From JBPRGH01 sp051418055 (GTDB taxonomy: Bacteria; Bacteroidota; Bacteroidia; Cytophagales; Cyclobacteriaceae): DNA of 64,000 nt. The DNA lies in NCBI GenBank assembly GCA_051418055.1, contig JBPRGH010000041.1, positions 124,001 through 188,000 of the forward strand, written 5' to 3'. The notes under the pieces were generated by a model that was not told the DNA's origin, made no database searches, and worked only from the letters and a program-made list of their open reading frames with translations. The translations under genes and the position numbers were made by a program. Position 1 is the first letter of the stretch. The number at the start of each line of letters is the position of its first letter. This document shows, one piece after another, positions 18,070 to 27,662 of the stretch.

Positions 18070-18687
18070 ATGAATGCACTTACTAAAGAAGCACAAACAG
18101 CAATAACACCACAGAATGCAGTGGAAAAGCTGAAAGAAGGCAACGCCAGATTTGTTGGGAAAAAGACTATACAGCGTGATCTTAACGGACAGGTAAGCCA
18201 AACATCTTCAGGTCAGTTTCCATTTGCTGCTGTTGTGGGTTGTATTGATTCCCGTGTGCCTGCTGAGATCGTTTTTGATCAGGGAATCGGTGACATTTTT
18301 AATGTACGTATAGCCGGAAATTTTGTAAACAGGGATATCTTAGGTAGCCTGGAATTTGCTTGTAAAGCTGCCGGGTCTAAAGCTATTGTTGTCCTTGGTC
18401 ATACGCAGTGTGGCGCTGTAAAGGGAGCATGTGATGATGTGAAATTGGGTAATCTTACAGGAATGCTTGAGAATTTAAAGCCTGCTGTTGAGTCAGTAAC
18501 TGATGAATCTGAAAGAAATTCTAAGAATCCTGATTTTGTTCAGAAAGTGGCAGATAATAATGTAAAGCTGACAATAGAAAACATTAAAAAGAATAGCCCT
18601 GTTCTTAAGGAAATGCTTGACAACAATGAAATCACTATAGTTGGTGGTATGTATGATGTAAGTTCAGGAAAAGTAAATTTCTTTTAA
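18070..18687 (+). CDS. beta-class carbonic anhydrase
   Basis: 205 residues, no signal peptide, so cytoplasmic. Interconverts CO2 and bicarbonate. The zinc ligands are visible: C58 (GCIDSR), H111 and C114 (HTQCGAVKGA), with the D60-R62 dyad of beta-class enzymes. Length is normal. It follows the SulP transporter by 36 bp in the same operon; a bidirectional pair of anion carrier and hydratase is a common arrangement for inorganic carbon supply or pH control. A rho-independent terminator follows at 18754. Confidence 0.95.
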   Translation: MNALTKEAQTAITPQNAVEKLKEGNARFVGKKTIQRDLNGQVSQTSSGQFPFAAVVGCIDSRVPAEIVFDQGIGDIFNVRIAGNFVNRDILGSLEFACKAAGSKAIVVLGHTQCGAVKGACDDVKLGNLTGMLENLKPAVESVTDESERNSKNPDFVQKVADNNVKLTIENIKKNSPVLKEMLDNNEITIVGGMYDVSSGKVNFF

Positions 18688-18753
18688 TAATTTGATTGAT
18701 CTCAATTTGTTTGTTTTTTGAGAGGCGTTTTAATTGAAGAGATTAAAACATGG

Positions 18754-18788
18754 TCCCGGTTTTCTTAATTGAATTCCGGGATTTTTTT
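18754..18788 (+). terminator. rho-independent terminator after the carbonic anhydrase operon
   Basis: A TCCCGG/CCGGGA stem (18754-18759 with 18776-18781) and 16-nt loop are followed by a run of seven T residues. It ends the TetR-peptide-SulP-CA transcript and separates it from the DUF4260 gene. Confidence 0.7.
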
Positions 18789-18830
18789 ATTTGGTGTAAC
18801 TTAATTTCCCTGATACCGTGTACAGGTTCT

Positions 18831-19196
18831 ATGAATAATTTAATAAAACTGGAAGAAGTAGCAAAACTGTGCCTTGCATATGCTATGACCTTATATTTAG
18901 GTTTTGAATGGTGGTTGTTTTTTGCCTGGTTATTGGCTCCGGATTTAAGTATGATAGGTTATGCTGTAAATTCAAAAGTTGGTGCTGGGATTTATAATCT
19001 CGCTCATCATCAGGGCATTGCAGTTGCTTTTATAATAACCGGAACTGTTATGCTTAATCCTGTAATTTCATTTGCCGGATGGTTACTTTTCGGGCACAGC
19101 GCAATGGACAGGGCTTTTGGCTATGGCTTAAAGTTTACTGATCATTTTAAGCATACACATCTTGGCTGGATAGGGAAGAAAGTTGGCAGTAACTAG
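18831..19196 (+). CDS. DUF4260 family membrane protein
   Basis: 121 residues from the ATG at 18831. An upstream in-frame ATG at 18750 would run through the terminator hairpin and is rejected. Four hydrophobic segments are seen. The W-W-L-F-F-A-W-L-L-A-PD segment, the MIGYAVNSKVGAGIYNLAHH region and the terminal DHFKHTHLGWIGK are typical of DUF4260, an inner-membrane family of unknown function. Its last bases are the start of a 7-bp repeat run. Confidence 0.85.
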   Translation: MNNLIKLEEVAKLCLAYAMTLYLGFEWWLFFAWLLAPDLSMIGYAVNSKVGAGIYNLAHHQGIAVAFIITGTVMLNPVISFAGWLLFGHSAMDRAFGYGLKFTDHFKHTHLGWIGKKVGSN

Positions 19197-19417
19197 TCCT
19201 TAGTGTTTAGTCTTGAGTAAAGGTGAAATAATGATTTAAGGTTTAATTTGACCTTATGTAAACGTAAAAGCTAAAATCAAAAACTAATTGGCAGTAGGCA
19301 ATAGGCAGTAAGCAATTAAAACCAAAAACTATAAATGTTAAACTTGCATCTTTAAACCTTGAACTTTAAACTTTGAACTTTGAACTTTAAACTTTAAACT
19401 TTAAACCTTAAACTCAA
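19195..19417. repeat. gap filled with three families of 7-bp tandem repeats
   Basis: Between DUF4260 and phoU lie three separate heptamer runs. 19195-19222 has four units of the AGTnTTn type, the first overlapping the DUF4260 stop codon. 19290-19317 has four units of GGCARTA/AGCAATT. 19355-19417 has nine units of AACTTTA/G, ending 3 bp before the phoU stop. No ORF, promoter or hairpin of note is otherwise visible. Confidence 0.75.
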
Positions 19418-19420
19418 AGA

Positions 19421-20095
19421 CTACTTCATCTTCTTTTTTAGCTTCTTATGTTTTAACACTTCTGCTTCCTGATAAAAGATTAGATCTTCTGCAATATTGG
19501 TAACATGATCGCCAACCCGCTCTAGTTTGCGGATGACAGAGAACATGAAAAGGGAATGCCTTATTAGTGAAGGGTTTTCTTTTACAAAACCAGAAATTAT
19601 TTTTGATGCATCTTTATTAATATTATTTAGCTCTACATCTTTTTTAAAAACTGTTCTGGCAAGTTTTGTGTCTCCTGTTTCAAAGGCAGTTTTAACATCT
19701 TCCAGGATAGCAATTGATCGGTCAAACATTTCCCCAACCTTCAATGCTTTTATAAGGTCTTTATTTATTTTTATATCAAACTCAACAACATAATCAGCAA
19801 TACTATCAGCATAATCACCAATCCTTTCAAGATCAGAGTTGATCTTTAATACTGATATAACAAAACGCAGGTCTATAGCGACTGGATTTAGTAAGGCAAA
19901 AATATTTTCACAATCACGGTCTATACTAAGCTCAAGAGCGTTCATTCTTTTCTCGTTATGAATTATCTCCTGGGCAATATCCTTGTCTGTATTAAGAAAA
20001 GCTTCTTTTGATTTTTTTAGCTGGCTAATTCCAAGCTCTGCCATTTCAATAACAGAATTATGAAGCTTGTCTAGTTCTAACTGAAGTGTTGTCAT
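19421..20095 (-). CDS. phoU: phosphate signalling regulator PhoU
   Basis: 224 residues with two tandem PhoU three-helix bundles. Conserved metal/charge positions are seen in the first repeat (DRDCENIFALLNPVAIDLR, then NSDLERIGDYADSIADYV) and the second (VIRKLERVGDHVTNIAED). PhoU links the Pst transporter to the sensor kinase and limits phosphate uptake. It is the last gene of the operon, 18 bp after pstB. No phoR/phoB pair is visible in the window. Its 3' end abuts the heptamer repeat block. Confidence 0.95.
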   Translation of the reverse strand: MTTLQLELDKLHNSVIEMAELGISQLKKSKEAFLNTDKDIAQEIIHNEKRMNALELSIDRDCENIFALLNPVAIDLRFVISVLKINSDLERIGDYADSIADYVVEFDIKINKDLIKALKVGEMFDRSIAILEDVKTAFETGDTKLARTVFKKDVELNNINKDASKIISGFVKENPSLIRHSLFMFSVIRKLERVGDHVTNIAEDLIFYQEAEVLKHKKLKKKMK

Positions 20096-20113
20096 GCTAT
20101 TAATATACTAAAA

Positions 20114-20929
20114 TTAACCGAATCTACCTGTAATATAATTTTCTGTTCTCTCATCTTTAGGGTTAGTGAACAAGCGTTTTGTATTCCCATACTCTACCAG
20201 TTCTCCCATTAAAAAAAATGCTGTGCGATCGCTTACCCGGCCGGCCTGATGCATATTATGAGTAACAATTACAATTGTATAATCCTGTTTAAGCTCATAA
20301 ATAAGCTCTTCAATTTTTGCAGTAGAAATTGGATCTAATGCCGATGCTGGTTCATCCATCAGCAAAACAGTTGGTTCAACGGCAAGAGCCCTGGCAATAC
20401 AAAGTCTTTGCTGCTGCCCACCACTTAAAGATAACGCTGATTTTTTCAGGTCATCTTTTACTTCATCCCATAATGCAGCTCGTTTTAAAGATGTTTCTAC
20501 AGCTTCATCCAGTACTGCCTTTTTACTTATTCCCTGAATGGTTAGTCCATAGGTGATATTATCATAAATAGTTTTTGGAAAAGGGTTAGGTTTTTGAAAA
20601 ACCATACCTACCTGTTTCCTGAGCTCTTCTATTTTTACTTTTTTCTTGTAAATATCCTTACCGTCAATTAATATCTCGCCCTCTTTTTTAAAGCCTTCGA
20701 TATAATCATTCATACGATTAATAAGCCTTAAGAAAGTAGATTTACCACACCCGGATGGTCCAATGAAAGCAGTGACGGATTTCTCCCTGATCTTCATGCT
20801 GATATCATGTATTACTTTCTTTTGACCGTAATAAACATCAACATTTTTAGCCTCAACTTTTACCGGAGGCTTTGAATCTTCTGTATTTTCTTTTTTGTGC
20901 TTATCTTTTTTATCCATCACATTTACCAT
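20114..20929 (-). CDS. pstB: phosphate ABC transporter ATP-binding protein PstB
   Basis: 271 residues. Walker A GPSGCGKST, the ABC signature LSGGQQQR, Walker B VLLMDEPASALDP, and the H-loop VTHNM are all present; PstB drives the PstCA channel. The N-terminus has an unusual charged extension (about 25 residues, KKDKHKKENTEDSKPP). The start at 20929 overlaps pstA by 7 bp; an internal ATG at 20917 is an alternative. Located at the inner-membrane cytoplasmic face. Confidence 0.95.
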   Translation of the reverse strand: MVNVMDKKDKHKKENTEDSKPPVKVEAKNVDVYYGQKKVIHDISMKIREKSVTAFIGPSGCGKSTFLRLINRMNDYIEGFKKEGEILIDGKDIYKKKVKIEELRKQVGMVFQKPNPFPKTIYDNITYGLTIQGISKKAVLDEAVETSLKRAALWDEVKDDLKKSALSLSGGQQQRLCIARALAVEPTVLLMDEPASALDPISTAKIEELIYELKQDYTIVIVTHNMHQAGRVSDRTAFFLMGELVEYGNTKRLFTNPKDERTENYITGRFG

Positions 20930-21780
20930 TTCAATCTTTTACGGGCCCTGTTTCGAAAGTAAACAGCAATTCCATTTAATATAAAGATCATTGCCAATAA
21001 AACAATGATTGCTGCGGCTGCATTAATCGTAAAACCATGCTGTGGCCGTGAAATCCAATTGAATATTTGAATTGGAAGTACGGTAAATTCGTCTGTCGGT
21101 GATGTTGCAACAAAAGGAACATATGCCAGGGCACCGATCACAATAAGAGGAGCAGCCTCGCCAATTGCTCGTGAAAGTGCCAGGATTATACCGGTAATAA
21201 TACCACTTGATGCTGCAGGTAAAACCTGGTACCAAATGGTCTGCCATTGTGACGCTCCCATAGCATAAGAAGCATCTCGAATGGATTTAGGCACGGCACG
21301 GATTGCTTCTCTTGTTGCCACTATTATAATCGGTAGTACTAACAGAGCCAGCGTAAAACTTCCTGCGAGCAGGCTTTGACCCATATCAAATATTCTTACA
21401 AAAATTTCAAGTCCTAATATCCCATATATAATAGAAGGGACACCAGCGAGGTTTGCTATATTTATTTCTAAAATATTACTGATCCTGGACTTCTTTGGGT
21501 ATTCTTCAAGATAAAGACCTGCCGCTATTCCTATGGGTATGGCAAAAAGTGCTGTTAATATAAATACCCATAAGGTGCCTGTCCAGGCGGTTAATATACC
21601 GGCTCTTTCTGGTAACCTGGAAGGCAGGTTTGTTAAAAACTCCCAACTTAATCTACCTGCTCCCTGAATTAAAATATTTACCAGAAAAATAGCAAGTATT
21701 GCCAGGCCAAATACCACACAAAAAAGACCAAAGTATTTAAAAAGTTTATCCTTTATATTATTTATGCGATTATTAGTCAT
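20923..21780 (-). CDS. pstA: phosphate ABC transporter permease PstA
   Basis: 285 residues with six hydrophobic segments. The binding-protein-dependent permease (EAA) loop is visible around YAMGASQWQTIWYQVLPAA followed by ALSRAIGEAAPLIVIGA. With PstC it forms the inner-membrane phosphate channel. It overlaps pstC by 8 bp and pstB by 7 bp, a tightly coupled operon. Confidence 0.95.
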   Translation of the reverse strand: MTNNRINNIKDKLFKYFGLFCVVFGLAILAIFLVNILIQGAGRLSWEFLTNLPSRLPERAGILTAWTGTLWVFILTALFAIPIGIAAGLYLEEYPKKSRISNILEINIANLAGVPSIIYGILGLEIFVRIFDMGQSLLAGSFTLALLVLPIIIVATREAIRAVPKSIRDASYAMGASQWQTIWYQVLPAASSGIITGIILALSRAIGEAAPLIVIGALAYVPFVATSPTDEFTVLPIQIFNWISRPQHGFTINAAAAIIVLLAMIFILNGIAVYFRNRARKRLKW

Positions 21781-22657
21781 ACTTCTGACGGAATTTTTTG
21801 TTTACCCAAAAGCTGATATTATTTAATACAAACGTAAATACGAAAAGCGTAAAACCTGCCGCAAAAATAGTCCTGTATTCTAATGAACCATGAGGAACGT
21901 CTCCTAAACTAACCTGAACAATATAAGCTGTTATGGTTTCAATAGGTACTGTTGGGTCAAGTGTTAATCTTGGCTGCTGTCCGGCAGCTATCGCAACAAT
22001 CATTGTTTCTCCAATAGCCCTGGAAATAGCCAAAATGACAGAAGAAATAATCCCTGATGCTGCAGCAGGTATAAGTACTTTAAAGGCAGTCTGAAATCTT
22101 GTCGATCCCATTCCGTAAGCTGCATCACGAAGTGATTGAGGAACGGAATATAAAGCATCTTCACTTAATGAGGATACGAATGGAATGATCATTATACCCA
22201 TTACAATACCAGGAGAAAGGGCATTGAATCCCGAAAGGCCAGGGATAATACTCTGCAAAAAGGGGGTTACATATACCAAAGCAAAGAAGCCATATACAAC
22301 CGTTGGAATAGCAGCCAAAACTTCTAGCAATGGCTTAATATAATGGCGTGCATTCCGGTGTGCATACTCATTTAGATAAACAGCAATGGCCAAACCAACA
22401 GGCAGCGCAACTAATATTGCTATGAATGTGGTAAGTAGGGTGCCTGTTAATAAAGGAAGTATACCAAAATGCTTATCAGTAAATAATGGTGTCCATTGGG
22501 TATCGGTTAAAAATTCTATGACAGAAACCGTTTCGAAAAAAGAGAAGGTTTCTGTGAATAAAACTACAATAATACCTATAGTCGTTAAAATAGTAATAAG
22601 GGCGCATAAAAGCAGCCCTTTTTCTATTACTATTTCTTTTATTTTCCTGTACTGCAA
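21773..22657 (-). CDS. pstC: phosphate ABC transporter permease PstC
   Basis: 294 residues, six membrane segments, with the EAA loop (YGMGSTRFQTAFKVLIPAA, then AISRAIGETMIVAIAAG). PstC pairs with PstA. It begins 1 bp after the pstS stop and overlaps pstA by 8 bp. Family length is about 290-320. Confidence 0.95.
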   Translation of the reverse strand: MQYRKIKEIVIEKGLLLCALITILTTIGIIVVLFTETFSFFETVSVIEFLTDTQWTPLFTDKHFGILPLLTGTLLTTFIAILVALPVGLAIAVYLNEYAHRNARHYIKPLLEVLAAIPTVVYGFFALVYVTPFLQSIIPGLSGFNALSPGIVMGIMIIPFVSSLSEDALYSVPQSLRDAAYGMGSTRFQTAFKVLIPAAASGIISSVILAISRAIGETMIVAIAAGQQPRLTLDPTVPIETITAYIVQVSLGDVPHGSLEYRTIFAAGFTLFVFTFVLNNISFWVNKKFRQKYD

Positions 22658-22658
22658 T

Positions 22659-23630
22659 TTATTCAGTGGTTACAGTATCTTCTGCTTGTGCAGGAGATGG
22701 TGCAAATTCATTAAATTTTTCCAGCTGAGCTTTATATTCTTCATCAGGTAAAGCAATATAACCAACATCTTTTACTAATGAAGGAGCTGATTTAAGGTAA
22801 AACCTCACAAAGGTAGAAACTTCAGGACGATCAGCAGAAGATTTAGCTACATAAATAAATATTGGTCTTGAAAGAGGCTCATAAGTCCCCTCCTTTACTG
22901 TCTCAACTGAAGGGTAAATTGGACCTTCTCCACTATCAATGGGTACTAATTTTAGCTTATCAGCATTCTCCTCATAATAGGCGAATCCGAAGAACCCAAG
23001 AGAGTATTTATCTGTTGATATACCCTGAACAAGGACGTTATCATCTTCACTTGCAGTAAAATCACCACGGCTGCTGCCGCTTTCACCTACCACTGCTTCT
23101 GTAAAATAATCATAAGTCCCTGAAGCTACACCAGGACCGAAAAGATGAAGTTCTTCATCAGGCCATTCAGGTCGTATATCACTCCACCTGGTGATCTCTC
23201 CCTGCGCTTCAGGTCTCCATATTTTTTTTAGCTCTTCTACTGTCAGATAATCTACCCAATCATTTTCCGGGTGAACCAATACAGCCATTCCATCATAAGC
23301 AACAGACAGCTTCTGGTATTCAATATTATTTTCCTGGCAATTCTGTATTTCACCTTGTTTTATTTCACGTGAGGCATTTGCAATATCAAGTTCGCCACGG
23401 CAGAATTTTTTGAATCCTCCTCCGGTACCGGATACCCCAACTGTTATTCTGACTTTCGGATATTCATTTCTAAATTCTTCGGCCATAGCTTCAGTAATCG
23501 GGAATACTGTGCTGGAGCCATCAATCCTGATCTCACCGGAAAGTTCTTCTCCATTCCCATCACCTGTACCACATGAAGTAAAAAAGCTAACAAATGCAAC
23601 AGATACAATAAAATAAATAATGGTTCTCAT
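22659..23630 (-). CDS. pstS: phosphate-binding lipoprotein PstS
   Basis: 323 residues from the ATG at 23630, chosen because it gives a proper lipoprotein signal (MRTIIYFIVSVAFVSFFTSC); an in-frame ATG 30 bp upstream adds ten residues before it. The mature protein has the PstS hallmarks: IDGSSTVFPITEAM, GTGGGFKKFCRGELDIANAS and GVASGTYDYFTE, the last forming phosphate-binding loops. It delivers phosphate to PstCAB from the periplasmic side. A 32-bp gap separates it from the upstream porin. Confidence 0.93.
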   Translation of the reverse strand: MRTIIYFIVSVAFVSFFTSCGTGDGNGEELSGEIRIDGSSTVFPITEAMAEEFRNEYPKVRITVGVSGTGGGFKKFCRGELDIANASREIKQGEIQNCQENNIEYQKLSVAYDGMAVLVHPENDWVDYLTVEELKKIWRPEAQGEITRWSDIRPEWPDEELHLFGPGVASGTYDYFTEAVVGESGSSRGDFTASEDDNVLVQGISTDKYSLGFFGFAYYEENADKLKLVPIDSGEGPIYPSVETVKEGTYEPLSRPIFIYVAKSSADRPEVSTFVRFYLKSAPSLVKDVGYIALPDEEYKAQLEKFNEFAPSPAQAEDTVTTE

Positions 23631-23662
23631 AATATTATTTTGAGTTAAATAAATATTCATTT

Positions 23663-24862
23663 TTATAAATGCAAATCAAACTGTAATCTATAAAGCAGTT
23701 CATTTACCGGGCTTTCATTAAAGGCACTGTAGCTAATATCCGTTTGTACTTTTAATTTATGACCTACAATAAATTTAGAAACTCCAACAGTGTATTGTTC
23801 GGAAATATAACTATCTATCTCTTCCAGGTCAATATCCGTATATCTGAAAGCAATCTCATAATTATTTTTAAAAACATAACCGGCCTGAAGATTTAATCCT
23901 TTCCCTGTATTTACAATATCACCAGTAGGGACTCCAAAGATATTCCTTGCAATGGCAGCTTCACTATTTCTTTCTGAAAATTCACCCATAAATGAAAAGC
24001 CCTGATACTTAAACATAGCATCTATAAAGAGTGTACGGATATCAGTTGCAAAAAAACCAAGATCTGTTTCCATATAACTACCCAAATTGGATCTGGTTTT
24101 TACCGCATCGTTATTTATATCATAAGAGACTCCTACAGCTAATTTTGGGCTTTTTTCACGATAGATGTCACTACCTACATAAGCACCATTTTTAATAAAT
24201 TCACCAAAAGGAAAGAATTCAGTGCGGAATGTCCACTGATGACCCCCAAGATTTCCTGTTACTATATTCCTTCCTTCACCTTGTGAAAAAGCAATTGCTT
24301 CTTTGACTATAAAATTATCGCCAATACGGAATTTGTGACGAAGCTGGAATCCTATATCGCGGTCAACATTAAATTGTGAATTAACCAGGGAACGATCAAC
24401 AAACTGAAGATCTCCGGAGGAAATAACACGCTCCCTGTTTCCAGGAAGTTTAGTTTGTCCCGCCCAAAGCCAAAAATCTCCATAAAAATTCCATTTTACT
24501 ACTGCATCAAGAATGATACGAGGTGTGTTACGGGTAAATTCTGAAACTCCTGAAATATCCCTGTTTGAAAGACCAAGTTCCAGTTTATACTGAAGCCTGG
24601 GACTATAAGCAAAACCATCAAATTTTAACCTTGACCGCCGGATAAGAAATGAAGTTTGATCATGTTCAAGATCATTTTCCCCTATCCAGTTAGAAGTATA
24701 TAAGCCCTGAAAACGGGCACCAAATTTTAAGCTAAAGGAGCTATCTTTTGCTACAACATTTAATATTCCTTTTCCAAAGCTGCCTTCTGTTATTTGCTGG
24801 GCCTGAAGGTTAAATACAATAATAAAAAATAAAGAAGTTAACGTTAACTTTAATAATTGCAT
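23663..24862 (-). CDS. OprP/OprO-type phosphate-selective porin
   Basis: 399 residues with a signal peptide ending near NLQAQ. The mature protein is a beta-barrel: SLKFGARFQGLYTSNWIG, LIRRSRLKFDGFAYSPRLQY, and LWAGQTKLPGNRERVISSGDLQ region are characteristic of the OprO/P family, which passes phosphate or polyphosphate across the outer membrane. Its position at the head of pstSCAB-phoU makes the phosphate role well supported. No confident Pho box could be seen in the 196-bp upstream gap. Confidence 0.9.
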   Translation of the reverse strand: MQLLKLTLTSLFFIIVFNLQAQQITEGSFGKGILNVVAKDSSFSLKFGARFQGLYTSNWIGENDLEHDQTSFLIRRSRLKFDGFAYSPRLQYKLELGLSNRDISGVSEFTRNTPRIILDAVVKWNFYGDFWLWAGQTKLPGNRERVISSGDLQFVDRSLVNSQFNVDRDIGFQLRHKFRIGDNFIVKEAIAFSQGEGRNIVTGNLGGHQWTFRTEFFPFGEFIKNGAYVGSDIYREKSPKLAVGVSYDINNDAVKTRSNLGSYMETDLGFFATDIRTLFIDAMFKYQGFSFMGEFSERNSEAAIARNIFGVPTGDIVNTGKGLNLQAGYVFKNNYEIAFRYTDIDLEEIDSYISEQYTVGVSKFIVGHKLKVQTDISYSAFNESPVNELLYRLQFDLHL

Positions 24863-25004
24863 TTTGGTTAATTAAGTTGATAGAGATTGATTAGATGCAT
24901 CATTAAAAACAGCTGCAAATTTAATTTTTGTCTAAATTTAATCAGTTAAAATAATTGTTAAGAAAATATTAACTTAATGAATTGTATGTTACCTTATCAT
25001 TAAG

Positions 25005-25032
25005 AAGTGTAAAGTGTTGAAGTTTAAAGTAT
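25005..25032. repeat. short, degenerate 7-bp repeat (AAGTGTA/AAAGTWT)
   Basis: Four heptamers close to AAGTGTA, GAAGTTT and AAAGTAT lie between the porin start and the marC stop. Read on the other strand they resemble the AACTTTA family at 19355-19417. Weak compared with the other runs. Confidence 0.35.
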
Positions 25033-25058
25033 TTTTTTAAACTACTTTTAAGCACCCC

Positions 25059-25727
25059 CTATTCATTAATTTTCTTTACTCCGTCAGCAACATCAAGGGT
25101 GGGAAAAATATCGCTTATTCCTTCAATTATAAACTGTACGCCTATAGCTGTAACAATAATGCCAAGTATTCGGGTAAGAACGGTGTAGATGGTGCCGTTA
25201 ATTCTTTTTTCAGCAAAATCAGAATAGGTGAAAAATAAATATATTACCGCCATATTTATAATTAAGATACTGGACAGAATAACATAATCAAGAAATTTTA
25301 CAGCTTTACTGCCAAAAAGAATTACAGTGGTAATGGATCCCGGCCCTGCTAATAAGGGCACTGCCATTGGTACTATAACTTTTTGAAAACGTTGTAAAGC
25401 TTTTTCCTTATCCGATCCTTCTTCATCTTTTGATTTAACAGAAGACATCTGCCCATTAATCATATGAATTCCGCTGATAAGCAAAAGTATTCCTCCTGCA
25501 AGTTTAAATACCCGGAGATCGATACTAAAGAAGTTAAGAATGGGTTTTCCGGTTAATAAAAATATCAGCAAAATTACCAGGCCGGATAGTACAATATAAA
25601 AAGCAGTTTTGGTACGGATATTTACATGCAGGTCTCCGGTCAGCTCGCGCCAGAAAGGCAAACGGCTCACAGGATTTACCAGAGCCAATACAGCAACTAA
25701 AAAGTTTAAATAAAGGTCCCATTTCAT
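25059..25727 (-). CDS. MarC family membrane protein
   Basis: 222 residues with six hydrophobic segments. The N-terminus (LVAVLALVNPVSRLPFWREL) and the VPMAVPLLAGPGSITTVI segment are the MarC/NAAT family marks. It is an inner-membrane protein of uncertain transport function; the old link to multiple antibiotic resistance is not established. It stands alone between the pst operon and nadB, and is probably transcribed from its own promoter in the 141-bp upstream gap. Confidence 0.9.
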   Translation of the reverse strand: MKWDLYLNFLVAVLALVNPVSRLPFWRELTGDLHVNIRTKTAFYIVLSGLVILLIFLLTGKPILNFFSIDLRVFKLAGGILLLISGIHMINGQMSSVKSKDEEGSDKEKALQRFQKVIVPMAVPLLAGPGSITTVILFGSKAVKFLDYVILSSILIINMAVIYLFFTYSDFAEKRINGTIYTVLTRILGIIVTAIGVQFIIEGISDIFPTLDVADGVKKINE

Positions 25728-25868
25728 ATCTGGGTATATATTTTCTATCGTTAAACATTAATTTAAAGTGTGATTAACAGTAAGAAAATAGATATGTTCC
25801 GGATATATCCCCTGAATTTTAATTAAGAGAAAATACACCTTTGAAATCTCTTTTTGGCTGGATCTTAG

Positions 25869-27452
25869 TTAAAAGATTGTATCCATTGCCTTTGGTAAAA
25901 GCCCCGGATGATCGGCATTAAAATGTAAGCCGCGGCTTTCCTTCCGCTTTAATGCTGATTCAATAATTAAACCTGAGACAGTTATCAGGTTTCTAAGTTC
26001 CAGCAGGTCCACGTTAATTTTAAATTTTGAGTAGTACTCCCTGATCTCATATTCTAAAAGCCTAATGCGACGTTTTGCTCTCTCTAAACGGTTATCAGTT
26101 CGAACAATTCCGACATAATTCCACATGAGATTTCTAAGCTCATGCCAGTTGTGGGTTATAACAATCTCTTCATCCGAATTGGAAACCATACTTTCATCCC
26201 AATCAGGAATAGTGTAATGCGGGGATATTTCAATAGATCCGGAATTTATATCCATTGCTGCAGCCATTCCAAAAACAAGGCATTCCAATAAAGAATTACT
26301 GGCCATTCTATTAGCGCCATGTAATCCGGTACAGGCGACTTCTCCTATTGAATACAGGCCTTGAATATCTGTTCTCGCATTTTTATCTACAAGCACCCCT
26401 CCGCATGTATAATGAGCTGCCGGAACTACAGGAATAGGATCTTTTGTGATATTGATCCCTAAAGAAAGTAGTTTTTTGTAAATAGTCGGAAAATGAGATT
26501 TAATAAATTCAGCCGGTTTATGTGAGATATCAAGATATACACAGGGTATTCCCAACCTTTTGATCTCGTGATCTATTGCCCTCGCTACAATATCTCTGGG
26601 TGCCAGTTCAGCGCGTTCATCAAATTGGGGCATAAACCTTTCTCCATCGGGCAGTAGTAAAACAGCACCTTCACCTCTTAATGCCTCTGATATTAAAAAT
26701 GACTGATTTTCAGGATGATAAAGGCAGGTCGGATGAAATTGATTAAACTCCATGTTGGCCACTCTGCATCCTGCACGTCTTGCCATGGCAATCCCATCAC
26801 CACTGGATACATCAGGATTACTGGTGTACAAATAAACTTTACTTGCCCCTCCTGTGGCAAGGACCACATGATTGGCTTCAAATACCTCTACAGCACCGGT
26901 AACTATATTTAATACATAAGCTCCCAAGCAACGATTATCAGGTCCGTGATGTCCTAATTTATGTCGGGTAATAAGATCAACGGCGTAATAATTTTCATAT
27001 ACATCAACATTATCCTGCGATAATGCTGCACTTGCTAATGTAGTGGCAACAGCCTCTCCGGTTGCATCTGCAGCATGTACTACTCTGCGGTGACTGTGTC
27101 CTCCCTCTTTGGTAAGATGCAGCTCCGGGAGGTTCTTCTTTGAACTGAAACTTACACCTTTTTCGATAAGCCAATTAATAACAGAATAGCTGTTCTCTAC
27201 CGTATATCTGACAATTTCTTCATTACATAAACCAGCTCCGGCAATTAAGGTATCGTTTACATGAGCTTCTACACTATCAAGCTTATCCAAAACAGCGGCA
27301 ATACCACCCTGGGCATAAAAAGTTGCTCCCTCAGTAATGACATCTTTACTGATAACTGCAATGCGAGCGGTGTTATTAAGCTTTAATGCACACGTTAATC
27401 CTGCTGCTCCGCTCCCTATTATCAAGACATCATATTTATTTCTTTTATTCAA
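25869..27452 (-). CDS. nadB: L-aspartate oxidase
   Basis: 527 residues. NadB oxidises L-aspartate to iminoaspartate, feeding NadA in de novo NAD synthesis. The FAD-binding GSGAAGLTCA is near residue 12, the catalytic EGGHSHRRVVHAADATG near 115-132, and VPAAHYTCGGV near 343; the C-terminal helical domain of succinate dehydrogenase/fumarate reductase flavoproteins follows. Length is normal. nadA and nadC are not in the window. Confidence 0.95.
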   Translation of the reverse strand: MNKRNKYDVLIIGSGAAGLTCALKLNNTARIAVISKDVITEGATFYAQGGIAAVLDKLDSVEAHVNDTLIAGAGLCNEEIVRYTVENSYSVINWLIEKGVSFSSKKNLPELHLTKEGGHSHRRVVHAADATGEAVATTLASAALSQDNVDVYENYYAVDLITRHKLGHHGPDNRCLGAYVLNIVTGAVEVFEANHVVLATGGASKVYLYTSNPDVSSGDGIAMARRAGCRVANMEFNQFHPTCLYHPENQSFLISEALRGEGAVLLLPDGERFMPQFDERAELAPRDIVARAIDHEIKRLGIPCVYLDISHKPAEFIKSHFPTIYKKLLSLGINITKDPIPVVPAAHYTCGGVLVDKNARTDIQGLYSIGEVACTGLHGANRMASNSLLECLVFGMAAAMDINSGSIEISPHYTIPDWDESMVSNSDEEIVITHNWHELRNLMWNYVGIVRTDNRLERAKRRIRLLEYEIREYYSKFKINVDLLELRNLITVSGLIIESALKRKESRGLHFNADHPGLLPKAMDTIF

Positions 27453-27662
27453 ATTTATTGAAGAGCTGTTTGATTCAATTGTAAAATTACTTTAGTTACC
27501 TAGTTCACATTATGCGCTGGGTCATATTAGAAAATGATTTTATGCGGCATGTAAAGCTTCAGGTTCATAAAAGAAGACCAAATCAATACCAATAGAAAAA
27601 TTAAAACAAAGTACAATGACAATAGATGTAACTAATAAAGCATATCTGCATTATATAATTAT

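Noticed and set aside
19355..19417. CRISPR-like array
   Set aside because: The units are 7 bp in direct tandem without spacers.
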